The notes: a model not told the origin generated them from the letters alone. A DNA stretch of 64,000 nucleotides from Alteribacter lacisalsi (GCF_003226345.1 NZ_PDOF01000004.1:1-64000); one strand, 5' to 3'; shown: positions 52,768 to 60,992, counted from the stretch's first letter. Made by a program: numbers and translations.

Positions 52768-54573
52768 TTGAAAGGAGGTCCATCCGGAACGACTTCGGAT
52801 GAATTCAACGTGGGAAAATTTAAATATGAAACGAAAAAACCAAGTATCGTATTTTTCATCTCAGCACCAATCGTATTACTGTTTGTACTGTGGGGGTTTT
52901 TAGCCCCGGAGCACCTCGATCAGGTTTCCGGCACCGCCCTCGGTTCAACGCTTGATAACTTCGGGTGGCTGTATATGCTTGCCACTGCCCTCTTTATCGG
53001 TTTTGTCCTTTTTCTTGCGATCAGCCCGTTCGGAAAGCTGAAGCTTGGAAAACCCGATGAAAAACCGGAGTATAAGTTTTACACCTGGCTCGGTATGCTG
53101 TTTTCCGCCGGGATTGGGGTCGGATTTGTGTTCTGGGGGGTAGCTGAACCTGCCCTTTATTATCTCGATCCTCACCCTGATTACATTAACGCCGACGAAG
53201 CAACCCAGGCAAATGCGGGACTCCGCTACGCTGTGTTCCACTGGGCACTCCACCCGTGGGCAATCTTTTCCCTTGTTGCGCTCACACTCGGGTACGTTCA
53301 GTTTCGTAAAGACCAGCCGGCACTCATCAGTTCTGCCTTCCAGCCGATTCTCGGCGACAACACGCATGGTGTGTTCGGAAAAGGGATTGATACACTCGCC
53401 GTTCTCGCCACCTCAACCGGTGTTGCGACTACATTCGGTCTGAGTGCCCTGCAGATCAGCGGGGGGCTGTCGCACCTGACAGACAACACAATTCCGAATA
53501 CTGGGCTTACGCAGGCCATTATCATTACGATCGTCACATTCTTGTTTATCATATCAGCCGCGTCCGGTGTTAATAAAGGAATCCGTATACTTAGTGTCAT
53601 TAACTTGACGATCGCAGCGATTCTGTTAATCTTTGTAATCGTCTTTGGTCCGACCCTGTTTATCGCCGAGAGTATCGTCACCACGATTGGCGGTTATCTT
53701 GCCAATGTAACCCAGATGAGTCTTGACCTGGATCCGTTCGGGGACGGGGAATGGCTTGGCATGTACACGATCTTTTTCTGGGCATGGCACATTTCATGGG
53801 CACCGTTTATGGGCATTTTCATTGCCCGTATCTCCCGGGGACGAACGATCCGTGAATTTGTGGCAGGTGTGCTGATCGTCCCTTCCCTGCTTGGCGCCAT
53901 CTGGTTCACGGCGTTCGGCGGAACTGCCCTTGATATGATCATGGGTGGAAACGAGCAGCTGGGTGATCTCGTTCTCGATAACGTCGAAGTTGCCCTTTTT
54001 GCCACCTTATCGGAACTGCCGATGGGAATGATTATGAGTATTCTTGCCGTAACGCTCATTATTATCTTCTTTATCACCTCCGCTGACTCGGCTTCCTATG
54101 TACTCGGTGCGATGACGAGTGACGGAAGTCTGAATCCGAAGCTTTGGGTGAAGGTGGTATGGGGCTTCCTGATTGCCGGTACAGCCAGTGTGCTTCTGAT
54201 AAGCGGCGGACTGGAGGGACTGCAGACCGCCTCCATTGTCGCAGCGCTCCCGTTTACGATGATTATGATCGTGATGATCTTCTCGCTCCTGATCATGATG
54301 GGCAGGGATCTGAAAGTGGAAAAAGTTCGCAGCTCCTTCCGCCAGAGGAAACGGGTTAAGAAAGAAGTTTCGGGAGATGTTTACGACGAAATGAAAGACC
54401 GTGTCTACGACGACATTAAAGAAGAAGTTTATGATGAAATTAAAGAAGAAGTATATGAGAATATTAAGGAAGATGTCTATGATCAAGTGAAGGAGCGGGT
54501 CTACGAGGACCTGAAAGAGGACCTCGGAGACGAGTTCAAGAAAAGCATCGACGATAAGGACAAAGGGAAGTAA
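52768..54573 (+). CDS. BCCT family glycine betaine/choline-type transporter with octad-repeat tail
   Basis: This protein of up to 601 residues has about 12 membrane segments. BCCT signatures are GIGVGFVFWGVAEPALYY, the aromatic box region YTIFFWAWHISWAPFMGIFIARISRGRTIREF and FITSADSASYVLGAMTS. It should import a compatible solute with sodium. The C-terminal tail (about 538-585) is six consecutive eight-residue repeats VYDEIKEE, strongly amphipathic and charged. The start is uncertain: AAAGGAGG at 52772-52779 lies just after the TTG at 52768, and the next in-frame start is the GTG at 52810, 31 bases further on. Confidence 0.9.
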   Translation: MKGGPSGTTSDEFNVGKFKYETKKPSIVFFISAPIVLLFVLWGFLAPEHLDQVSGTALGSTLDNFGWLYMLATALFIGFVLFLAISPFGKLKLGKPDEKPEYKFYTWLGMLFSAGIGVGFVFWGVAEPALYYLDPHPDYINADEATQANAGLRYAVFHWALHPWAIFSLVALTLGYVQFRKDQPALISSAFQPILGDNTHGVFGKGIDTLAVLATSTGVATTFGLSALQISGGLSHLTDNTIPNTGLTQAIIITIVTFLFIISAASGVNKGIRILSVINLTIAAILLIFVIVFGPTLFIAESIVTTIGGYLANVTQMSLDLDPFGDGEWLGMYTIFFWAWHISWAPFMGIFIARISRGRTIREFVAGVLIVPSLLGAIWFTAFGGTALDMIMGGNEQLGDLVLDNVEVALFATLSELPMGMIMSILAVTLIIIFFITSADSASYVLGAMTSDGSLNPKLWVKVVWGFLIAGTASVLLISGGLEGLQTASIVAALPFTMIMIVMIFSLLIMMGRDLKVEKVRSSFRQRKRVKKEVSGDVYDEMKDRVYDDIKEEVYDEIKEEVYENIKEDVYDQVKERVYEDLKEDLGDEFKKSIDDKDKGK

Positions 54574-54605
54574 AAGCAGCAATCTATTCAAAAACTGCTC
54601 TTCGC

Positions 54606-54641
54606 AAAAAAGGACCCCCGGTCATCGGGCGGTCCTTTTTC
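54606..54641. terminator. bidirectional terminator between BCCT and cyanophycinase-like genes
   Basis: AAAAAAGGACC and GGTCCTTTTT flank a CCCGGTCATCGGG loop-stem. U-runs exist on both strands, and the two convergent genes end on either side. Confidence 0.88.
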
Positions 54642-54650
54642 GTATTTCTT

Positions 54651-55937
54651 TTATTGGCCAGAAGGATAAATCGATACCTTCACGTCACTGTAAGACCATC
54701 GTTCACTTCCAAATACCGTTCCATACCGGGTCTTTGTGCGATTTGTTTTTTCTGAAACCAGGCTGTATTCCGGATCATTCTCCCATGAGGTTCCTGCTGC
54801 CTGATCGTAAGTAGAGGTAAGCAGCTCCCAGACCATATTTCTGTAGGCAAAACGCTCATAGAAAATATCGTCGTGTTCTCCGATTTGCGTATCCCCTCCA
54901 CGAACCGGGCTGAATGACGGGTTAAATACAACGTTACCGTTCTGCGGCTGGTAGCGGTCCCCGTGATGCAGGTAGGTGGAATTCACACCTTCAATTGCCC
55001 AGTTTCCTTCCTCATCCACAGACTGGGAGGCACCTGACAAATCAAAGATCTGTACGCCGTTTTCCCCCACCACTTTCATTTTTGCCGACGGGTGATTGGC
55101 GTCCTCCACGATCAGCGCTGTCGTTTCATCCACGCCGAACACTTTATCCACGTCCGCATCAGCAGCGAGACGGATCATCCGTCCTTCCCGGGCACGCTCT
55201 GAAAAGTGGGTATCGACAAGACCGTAGGAAAAGAAACCAAGTCCCCCTTCCTTAAAGTAGCCGAGTACGCTTCCATCGCTGTGATAACCCTCAACTGAAC
55301 CATCTGTAATTCCCCGGTAGCTGTCTCCGCCGGTGATCATATACTCCGACGCCTGAACAGCTGCACCGGCAGAGCTTCCTGCAATCATTGCGTTTCCGGA
55401 CTCAAAAAGGTCTCGTATCGCACCTAATACAGCCGAATCATTCCATTCGTCTCCTCGTACAAACGTATCAATGTAGCGGCTCTGGTCACCGCCTCCCAGG
55501 AAAAAGCCGGTAAACTCTCCTGAAGAGATCCGATCAGCCCATTCCGCATCATCTGCAACATCTGTGTTGGCAAGGTCAGCCGGAATCCATTCTGCTTCTA
55601 TGCCGAACTCTTCAAAGCTATTGATGTAATAGTTGGCGTTCATCTTGCTGTTACTTACATCCGGATCGTTGCATCCTCCGTCCGTTGAATCTCCATATTC
55701 CTCGCAGTCCCAGTCGTACGGGTAACTGCTGGCTGTAATCACACCAATCTTTCCATCTTCCCCGCCTGCACGGGTGACCATTTCTTCATAAATCTCCTCT
55801 GCACCTTCCGAAGATCCAAGCGCCCCGCCAATAAGTACGAGGTCACTGCCCTTTGCTGCTTCTGCTTCCAATGGAGCAGCGGAAAAGGCCCCTGCTGTTA
55901 AAAGAAAAATAAGTAAGGCAATTCCTGCTTTTTTCAT
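54651..55937 (-). CDS. secreted cyanophycinase-like peptidase (family S51)
   Basis: This 428-residue protein has a cleavable signal peptide (about 1-27, ending AAPLEAEAA). S51 motifs are LVLIGGALG, the FFLGGGDQSRYID segment and the nucleophile elbow IAGSSAGAAVQA, then DTHFSERAREGRMIRLAA with a probable catalytic His. Cyanophycinases cut the Asp-Arg polymer cyanophycin to beta-Asp-Arg. The true substrate here is not proven, and other secreted S51 proteins exist. The C terminus (about 290-428) has no clear domain match. It lies convergent with the BCCT gene. Confidence 0.82.
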   Translation of the reverse strand: MKKAGIALLIFLLTAGAFSAAPLEAEAAKGSDLVLIGGALGSSEGAEEIYEEMVTRAGGEDGKIGVITASSYPYDWDCEEYGDSTDGGCNDPDVSNSKMNANYYINSFEEFGIEAEWIPADLANTDVADDAEWADRISSGEFTGFFLGGGDQSRYIDTFVRGDEWNDSAVLGAIRDLFESGNAMIAGSSAGAAVQASEYMITGGDSYRGITDGSVEGYHSDGSVLGYFKEGGLGFFSYGLVDTHFSERAREGRMIRLAADADVDKVFGVDETTALIVEDANHPSAKMKVVGENGVQIFDLSGASQSVDEEGNWAIEGVNSTYLHHGDRYQPQNGNVVFNPSFSPVRGGDTQIGEHDDIFYERFAYRNMVWELLTSTYDQAAGTSWENDPEYSLVSEKTNRTKTRYGTVFGSERWSYSDVKVSIYPSGQ

Positions 55938-56178
55938 GGCTTACTCCCCTTTTCTGATTCTATTGCCGCACACCTGCCGGCCTGCTTTTCCACTTCAGTG
56001 TACCGCAATCAGTCACAAAAAAGCTGAACATTCCAAAAAACAGTGCTTCATACCTTATCATCTGACAAGCTGTAGTTCTTTTAACCCAGCTCAACGGGCA
56101 TCATTCGCAGATTAAACAAACGTTTATTTAAACACAGAAACGCTGGCAGATTGGAGTCGCAATTGTCGTAAAAAGGCA

Positions 56179-56219
56179 AAAAAGTTCCCCTGTGTACTGC
56201 TAAGCTTCACAGGGGAACT
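56179..56219 (-). terminator. terminator after the SinR-like gene
   Basis: AGTTCCCCTGTG / CACAGGGGAACT form a 12-bp stem with TTTTTTGCC behind it on the minus strand. The 240 bases beyond it, up to the cyanophycinase-like gene, show nothing further that I can support. Confidence 0.88.
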
Positions 56220-56220
56220 G

Positions 56221-56571
56221 TTACTTTCGTTTCAGCTGGTCGTTCCATTTGTTGTACTGGATAAACCGGATATAATTTTTTACTTCCTCTTTACTCACGC
56301 CGCTTTCTTTTGCTTCCTTAATCAGCCTCAGCCAGTCATCATCCAGAACTTCGAGAACGGATTCACGCTCCTCGTCCACCATCAGTAGTTCAAGCGGGAT
56401 ATTTAATACCCCGGACAGCTTTTTCAGCGTTTCCACAGACGGATTCTTCCGCTGGTCACGCTCCAGAAAGCTGATATAGGATTTGGCTATGCCGCTCTCT
56501 TCCGCAAGGCGCGAGATTGAGTATCCTTTTCTGAGCCGGTATTTCTTAATCCGTTTTCCCACTTCACCCAC
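56221..56571 (-). CDS. sinR: SinR-like transcriptional regulator
   Basis: This 116-residue protein has an N-terminal Cro/C1-type HTH (KRIKKYRLRKGYSISRLAEESGIAKSYISFLERDQRKNPS). The C-terminal helical hook is of the SinI/SinR dimerisation type (DDDWLRLIKEAKESGVSKEEVKNYIRFIQYN). SinR represses biofilm matrix genes and is antagonised by SinI through that hook. No sinI lies next to it, unlike in B. subtilis, so its partner or identity as SlrR-like is open. The GTG start follows AAGGTGGTG. Putative operators overlap its promoter. Confidence 0.88.
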   Translation of the reverse strand: MGEVGKRIKKYRLRKGYSISRLAEESGIAKSYISFLERDQRKNPSVETLKKLSGVLNIPLELLMVDEERESVLEVLDDDWLRLIKEAKESGVSKEEVKNYIRFIQYNKWNDQLKRK

Positions 56572-56620
56572 CGATTTTCACCACCTTCAAACATTAAAAT
56601 TACCTGAAATCCCAATTTAC

Positions 56621-56666
56621 GTTCATTATACCGAACAATACTTTATGAGTCTACCTTTTTTGTTCG
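56621..56666 (-). promoter_or_regulatory. promoter and putative operators of the SinR-like gene
   Basis: The minus strand has TAGACT (56648-56653), 17 bases, TATAAT (56625-56630). The -10 lies inside GTTCGGTATAATGAAC (56621-56636), with GTTC/GAAC half sites. Further upstream another TTGTTCG (plus strand, 56660-56666) mirrors CGAACAA at 56632-56638. SinR sites of B. subtilis contain GTTCTYT, so autoregulation is plausible. Confidence 0.55.
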
Positions 56667-56841
56667 ATATAGGAAACTAAAGTGCATAAAACTGGGAATC
56701 CCGTGTCATGAAATGTCCTAGTACATTGGATATAATAACAGTTTTCCCATTTTCAAAGGTTTTTACGCAGGAAATCCCCTGGTATAACCGTCCAATTTGT
56801 GGAATAACCTGACAAACAACTTCCTACGCTGATGTGTGAGC

Positions 56842-56879
56842 AAAAACGAGCGTACCAGACCATTGTGAGCCGGTACGCT
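56842..56879 (-). terminator. terminator after the TrmO-GrpB fusion gene
   Basis: AGCGTACC / GGTACGCT form the stem with CGTTTTTGC behind it on the minus strand. The stretch 56667-56841 shows no gene or clear signal. Confidence 0.78.
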
Positions 56880-56926
56880 GTTTATATAGTGGCTGTTTGT
56901 TACTTTCTTTTTGGAAAATGAAAATA

Positions 56927-57919
56927 TCAGTTTGCGTGCCTGCTCTGTTCCTTCGCCCAGCTAAGGGCCTTTTGTGTCAATTCTTCAACAAAATTGGTCT
57001 TGCCTTGAATGTAGCTGTCAATATCTTTAGGATAGGCGACGGCCAGCTGCTCTTTCAGTGCTGCGTACCGTCTTTTTTCCTCCGGATGCTTACGGAGGTA
57101 GTCCCGGAATGCCAGGTGAGTGATCACCTGATCTGACCCTTCCTCGAACACATGAACATGATGACTCCGCTCATTTCCTTCGCCTTTATAAAAGTACCGG
57201 CGTCCGGGAATGCCGTTCTCTCCTTTAGCCGTATAACCTGCCATGCCCATTTCTTCGGTGCAGCGGTCAGCATTCTCCATATTCGCCACTTCTATAAGAA
57301 TGTCTATAATCGGCTTGGCATTGAGACCCTCTACCGATGTACTTCCGATGTGATGGATGCCGCGTGCTGTTTTTCCAAAGATCCGGTTCAATCGCTTCTC
57401 TTCTTTCTCGAATGCTTCTTTCCATGTTGGATCGTATGGAAGTACGCGGACAGCGCGAGCGGTCTGCCAGTAGTTTTTCATAATCTCATCTGTCCACTCC
57501 GGCTCGATTACTTCTGTTCTCGGCAGAAAAGCGTTCATTACCGGTTTAATATCGAGAACCGGCGTGCCGTCTACAGCATCGAGCCCTTTTACCGTGATGG
57601 TGCTCTGTTCCACTGAAACGACAGTGACGATGGTGGAACCGATCCGGTTTGGCCTGTTCTTCCCGCGCTGGGCAAAGATTCCGGTTTCCGGAAGAGCCTG
57701 GTTGTTTCGCGGATGCCGGGCTCCCGTCTCGATCTTCTCTGTATCGACTTTATGAAAAAGAAACAGTATTTCCGCGTGGCTGAAGGAGTCAAGTCCTTTC
57801 AGGCTTTCCGGACCGACCTCCGGTGCCAGCGTAATGCGTGAGTGCACAGCACCCCAGTTATCATCTGTTACTTCTCTGCGTTCATTTTTTACATAAGCTA
57901 CAGGTGCGACTTCGTACAT
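56927..57919 (-). CDS. fusion of TrmO (tRNA N6-methyltransferase) and GrpB/UPF0157 nucleotidyltransferase-like domain
   Basis: This 330-residue protein joins two known families. Residues about 1-145 are TrmO/TsaA-like: PVAYVKNERREVTDDNWGAV, SHAEILFLFHKV, then GIFAQRGKNRPNRIGSTIVTV. TrmO methylates t6A37 of tRNA. Residues about 160-325 are GrpB/UPF0157-like: VRVLPYDPTWKEAFEKEEKRL, HHIGSTSVEGLNAKPIIDILIEV and a nucleotidyltransferase-like GST with Asp. The linker is only about 15 residues. I chose the ATG at 57919 with AGGAG nine bases upstream. The GrpB family function is unknown. Confidence 0.88.
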   Translation of the reverse strand: MYEVAPVAYVKNERREVTDDNWGAVHSRITLAPEVGPESLKGLDSFSHAEILFLFHKVDTEKIETGARHPRNNQALPETGIFAQRGKNRPNRIGSTIVTVVSVEQSTITVKGLDAVDGTPVLDIKPVMNAFLPRTEVIEPEWTDEIMKNYWQTARAVRVLPYDPTWKEAFEKEEKRLNRIFGKTARGIHHIGSTSVEGLNAKPIIDILIEVANMENADRCTEEMGMAGYTAKGENGIPGRRYFYKGEGNERSHHVHVFEEGSDQVITHLAFRDYLRKHPEEKRRYAALKEQLAVAYPKDIDSYIQGKTNFVEELTQKALSWAKEQSRHAN

Positions 57920-58014
57920 ACTCTCCATCTCCTCTCATCAACCCGATTATATAATAGGGAATTCCTTCCGGTCGACACCTGCATCTGACCAGGATGAAAA
58001 ACCACTTAAAGAAT

Positions 58015-58192
58015 GGCTATGTTAAAGCCTGATGTTGATATTTATATCGTTGATTGAAGCGAACGCGCGACACTCCTGCGGGTACAGCGCCGGCTGAAGA
58101 CCCCGCAGGGCGCACTTCCCGAGGAGGCTGAAGCGGTGCCCGCGGAAAGGAAGTGCAGGTAGCGGAATTCAACAACAGATTTTAACAGAACC
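58015..58192 (+). mobile_element. MITE-like element, copy 3
   Basis: This 178-bp element is closely similar to the one at 20786-20964, with imperfect ends GGCTATGTTAAAG / TTTTAACAGAACC. It has a perfect 8-bp flanking duplication TAAAGAAT (58007-58014 and 58193-58200). The core CCTGCGGG ... CCCGCAGG and CGAGGAGGCTGAAGC is intact. It lies between the TrmO-GrpB and PTS genes and is non-coding. Confidence 0.88.
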
Positions 58193-58205
58193 TAAAGAAT
58201 AATAA

Positions 58206-58241
58206 AAAGAAGCTCCTCTTCCGTTAAGAAGAGAAGCTTTC
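58206..58241 (-). terminator. terminator after the PTS gene
   Basis: The minus strand forms AAAGCTTCTCTTC / GAAGAGGAGCTTC with TTTTTATTA behind it. Confidence 0.82.
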
Positions 58242-58257
58242 GGAATCGAACTGCGGC

Positions 58258-59667
58258 TTATGCACCGCCGTCGATTTCTTCTTTCATTTTATCCGTATAG
58301 CCGAACAGGTAGGTAAGGGTAAAACCGACACCAATCGAGATGACGTTTGCCAGAATGTAAAGGAGGAACTGTTCATTCAGATACAGCAGTGTACCTGGAA
58401 TAACAGTAATTGCCATCCCTGTTCCTGCAAGACCAACGAGAGAGGCAAAGAATGCACCTGCTGCTCCACCGATCAGGCCCATTACAAACGGCTTTACGTA
58501 CCGGAGGTTAACCCCGAAGATTGCCGGTTCAGTAATTCCGAGAAAAGCCGAGAAGGAAGATGGAAGAGCCAGTGCCTTCAGCTTCTTTACTTTCGTTTTC
58601 AAGCCAACCGCAAGTGCGGCACCACCCTGGGCAGCAATCGCACAGGTGATAATGGCGTTGAACGGATTTTCCCCAAATTCGTTTAAGAGCTGAATCTCAA
58701 GGAAGTTGAAAATATGGTGTACACCGGTAATGACGATGATCTGATGCAGTCCACCGATGATTAGTCCGCTGATCCCAAACGGCAGGGATAGAAGAGCTGT
58801 TGTCGCTGCCATAACTGCTGCTTCAACTGCGTGAAAGACCGGTCCGATCAAAAACAGCGCCGCTGTAATCATGATTAACAGCGTAAGAAACGGCGTCAGA
58901 ATCAGATCGAGTGCTTCCGGCACCCGTTTACGAATTTGTTTCTCAAGTTTTGCACCGAGGAAACCTGCAATAAAGGCCGGCAGCACGGATCCCTGATAGC
59001 CGCTCACCGGAATGAAGCCGAAGAAGTTGAGTGCTTCCGCATCACCCTCTGCAACCGCCCACGCATTTGGCAGAGCAGGATTAACAAGCATCAGACCAAG
59101 AACAATCCCGATAATCGGACTGCCTCCGAACACCCTGAACGCTGACCAGGCAACAAGTGCCGGCAGGAAGGCAAAAGCTGTATCGGTCAGCACTTCCGTG
59201 AAGAGGAGGAAATTCTCCGAAATATCATCAGGCGTCAGTCCCATCAGACCGAGAATGTATTCCTGAGTCAGAAGGCCACGAAGCCCCATAAACAAACCGG
59301 TTGCAACGAGGACAGGAATAATCGGAACGAAAACGTCTCCAAACGTTCTGATTCCACGCTGGAAGGCGTTCCCCTGTTTCTTCGCTTTTTCTTTCTGCTC
59401 ACCTTTTGAAGACTCGGACACTCCGAGTGCAGACATTTCTTCATAAATCCGGTTTACGGTACCGGTGCCGAAAATAACCTGAAACTGACCGGAATTGTAA
59501 AATGCCCCTTTAACCTTGTCAATTTCCTCTGCTTTCGCTTTGTTGATTTTTTCCTTGTCGTTTACCATGATACGCAGCCGTGTGGCACAATGGGCTACAG
59601 AGTCAATGTTCTCCCTGCCTCCGACGGCTTCAATTAACTCTTCTGCAATTTTACGATTCTCTGACAT
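58258..59667 (-). CDS. PTS sugar transporter EIIBC (sucrose-type)
   Basis: This 469-residue enzyme II has an EIIB domain (about 1-85, phosphorylated Cys27 in VAHCATRLRIMV) and an EIIC domain of about ten membrane segments. It carries GITEPAIFGVNLRY and GGLHQIIVITGVHHIFN. Sequence and domain order match sucrose/trehalose-type EIIBC without EIIA, which is normally supplied by the glucose enzyme. It imports and phosphorylates a disaccharide. The phospho-disaccharide hydrolase expected beside it is absent. It is downstream of a LacI-family gene, with operator-like palindromes between them. Confidence 0.9.
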   Translation of the reverse strand: MSENRKIAEELIEAVGGRENIDSVAHCATRLRIMVNDKEKINKAKAEEIDKVKGAFYNSGQFQVIFGTGTVNRIYEEMSALGVSESSKGEQKEKAKKQGNAFQRGIRTFGDVFVPIIPVLVATGLFMGLRGLLTQEYILGLMGLTPDDISENFLLFTEVLTDTAFAFLPALVAWSAFRVFGGSPIIGIVLGLMLVNPALPNAWAVAEGDAEALNFFGFIPVSGYQGSVLPAFIAGFLGAKLEKQIRKRVPEALDLILTPFLTLLIMITAALFLIGPVFHAVEAAVMAATTALLSLPFGISGLIIGGLHQIIVITGVHHIFNFLEIQLLNEFGENPFNAIITCAIAAQGGAALAVGLKTKVKKLKALALPSSFSAFLGITEPAIFGVNLRYVKPFVMGLIGGAAGAFFASLVGLAGTGMAITVIPGTLLYLNEQFLLYILANVISIGVGFTLTYLFGYTDKMKEEIDGGA

Positions 59668-59737
59668 GGTTAAACTCCTTTCCTTTCATTGAAATTATGT
59701 CCAAAAATGTATGTTCCATTCAGGAAGTATGTTTATA

Positions 59738-59794
59738 TGAAATCGATTCCACAAACAGTAAAAAGAAATGAAACCGCTTATGTAATCGATTCCA
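59738..59794 (-). promoter_or_regulatory. two LacI-family operators and a cre-like site before the PTS gene
   Basis: TGAAATCGATTCCA (59738-59751) and TGTAATCGATTCCA (59781-59794) are near-palindromes centred on ATCGAT, typical of LacI/GalR operators. Between them TGAAACCGCTTATG (59769-59782) fits the catabolite-repression cre consensus at most positions. They flank the likely PTS promoter. Confidence 0.7.
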
Positions 59795-59798
59795 TAAC

Positions 59799-60791
59799 TC
59801 ATATTAAACTATCACGAAACAGAAGTCTATAGCCCATTACAATTTTTTCTCTCTTTTCCCCGCTGCGGTTTAATCGTTCCAAAAGCAGGTCTGCTGTTCT
59901 CATTCCCGCTTCTTCATAATCATAATCCACTGTTGTAAGCGATGGTGTCACATATCTGGACAGTTCTGAATTTCCAAGCCCTGCAACTGCTATATGATCC
60001 GGGATTTCCAAACCCCGTGACTTCAAATATTCCATTGCCCCGAGGGCAAGACGATCTGTTACTGCAAATACGGCCGATGGGTGTTCAGCACTTTCATTCA
60101 TCATCCGCTTCATTGCCTCATACCCGGACTCACCTGTAAAATCACCCTGCTGCGCCCAGCTATCCTCAGTAGTTAGTCCGACTGCTTTCATCGCATCCTT
60201 ATATCCCTGTTTTCTCAGGATACCGACAGCGTGATCAGACTCGTATACGCCAATAAAGCCGACACGGGTATGTCCTTTTTTCAGAATCGCTTCTGTCATA
60301 TCTCTGGCGGCATGGTAGTCGTCATACACTACCGATGTAACATCCGGCAGATCCTGACCAATGGCCACGACCGGAACACTCAGATTCCGAATCGCGTCCA
60401 GAAGTTTCTCTTCCTTATTTGTCGCCAGAAGAATGATACCGTCCACCCTCCGGCTTTCAAGCAGTTTCAGCTGCTCTATTTCTTTTTCAACCTTAAGATT
60501 GGCATTTGCGAGAACCATTTGATAGCCTTCGCGGTTCAGCACATTTTCAATTCCGTCAGCTACGCGACTGGCTGTTTCCGTACTCATTCTCGGCAGGATG
60601 ACGCCAATGACGTTGGATTTTTTTGTCCGGAGCGCTTTTGCCTGTTCACTCGGGACGTAACCTGTTTCCTCAATAACCTGCATGACTCTTGAGCGGGCCT
60701 GTTCGCTTACATACCCCGAACTGTTAAGCACTCTTGATACAGTGGTTCGGGAAACACCTGCCAGCCCCGCGATATCACGGATCGTAACCAT
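59799..60791 (-). CDS. LacI/GalR-family repressor
   Basis: This 330-residue repressor has the N-terminal HTH TIRDIAGLAGVSRTTVSRVLN (residues 3-23), hinge helix SNVIGVILP region and periplasmic-binding-like effector domain. It reads VFAVTDRLALGAMEYLKSRGLEIPDHIAVAGLGNSEL, then LTTVDYDYEEAGMRTADLLLERL. I chose the ATG at 60791, with GGGGTG upstream. It lies upstream of the PTS gene on the same strand and very likely controls it through the ATCGAT palindromes. The effector is presumably a (phospho)disaccharide, not identified. Confidence 0.92.
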   Translation of the reverse strand: MVTIRDIAGLAGVSRTTVSRVLNSSGYVSEQARSRVMQVIEETGYVPSEQAKALRTKKSNVIGVILPRMSTETASRVADGIENVLNREGYQMVLANANLKVEKEIEQLKLLESRRVDGIILLATNKEEKLLDAIRNLSVPVVAIGQDLPDVTSVVYDDYHAARDMTEAILKKGHTRVGFIGVYESDHAVGILRKQGYKDAMKAVGLTTEDSWAQQGDFTGESGYEAMKRMMNESAEHPSAVFAVTDRLALGAMEYLKSRGLEIPDHIAVAGLGNSELSRYVTPSLTTVDYDYEEAGMRTADLLLERLNRSGEKREKIVMGYRLLFRDSLI

Positions 60792-60920
60792 CTTTTCACC
60801 CCGCTCTTTCAATCTGCTTCATCATTATAAAGGATCGTTTCTCCCTGTCTCAACCCATTCCACGACTTTCCAGGGCCCAAAACGTAAAAAACAGGCAGAT
60901 TGCCTCCCTCACTTGTCCAT

Positions 60921-60947
60921 ACTTTTCTTTCAGTGTGACATAGATTA
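60921..60947 (+). promoter_or_regulatory. sigma-K-like promoter of the yjcZ-type gene
   Basis: AC (60921-60922), 16 bases, CATAGATTA (60939-60947), which fits the sigma-K consensus AC-N16/17-CATANNNTA. It ends 45 bases before the ATG of a small sporulation-type protein. Confidence 0.6.
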
Positions 60948-60992
60948 TCAGTGAGAGGCCTCTCAAAATTATCTTTACAGGAGGAGAAAATT

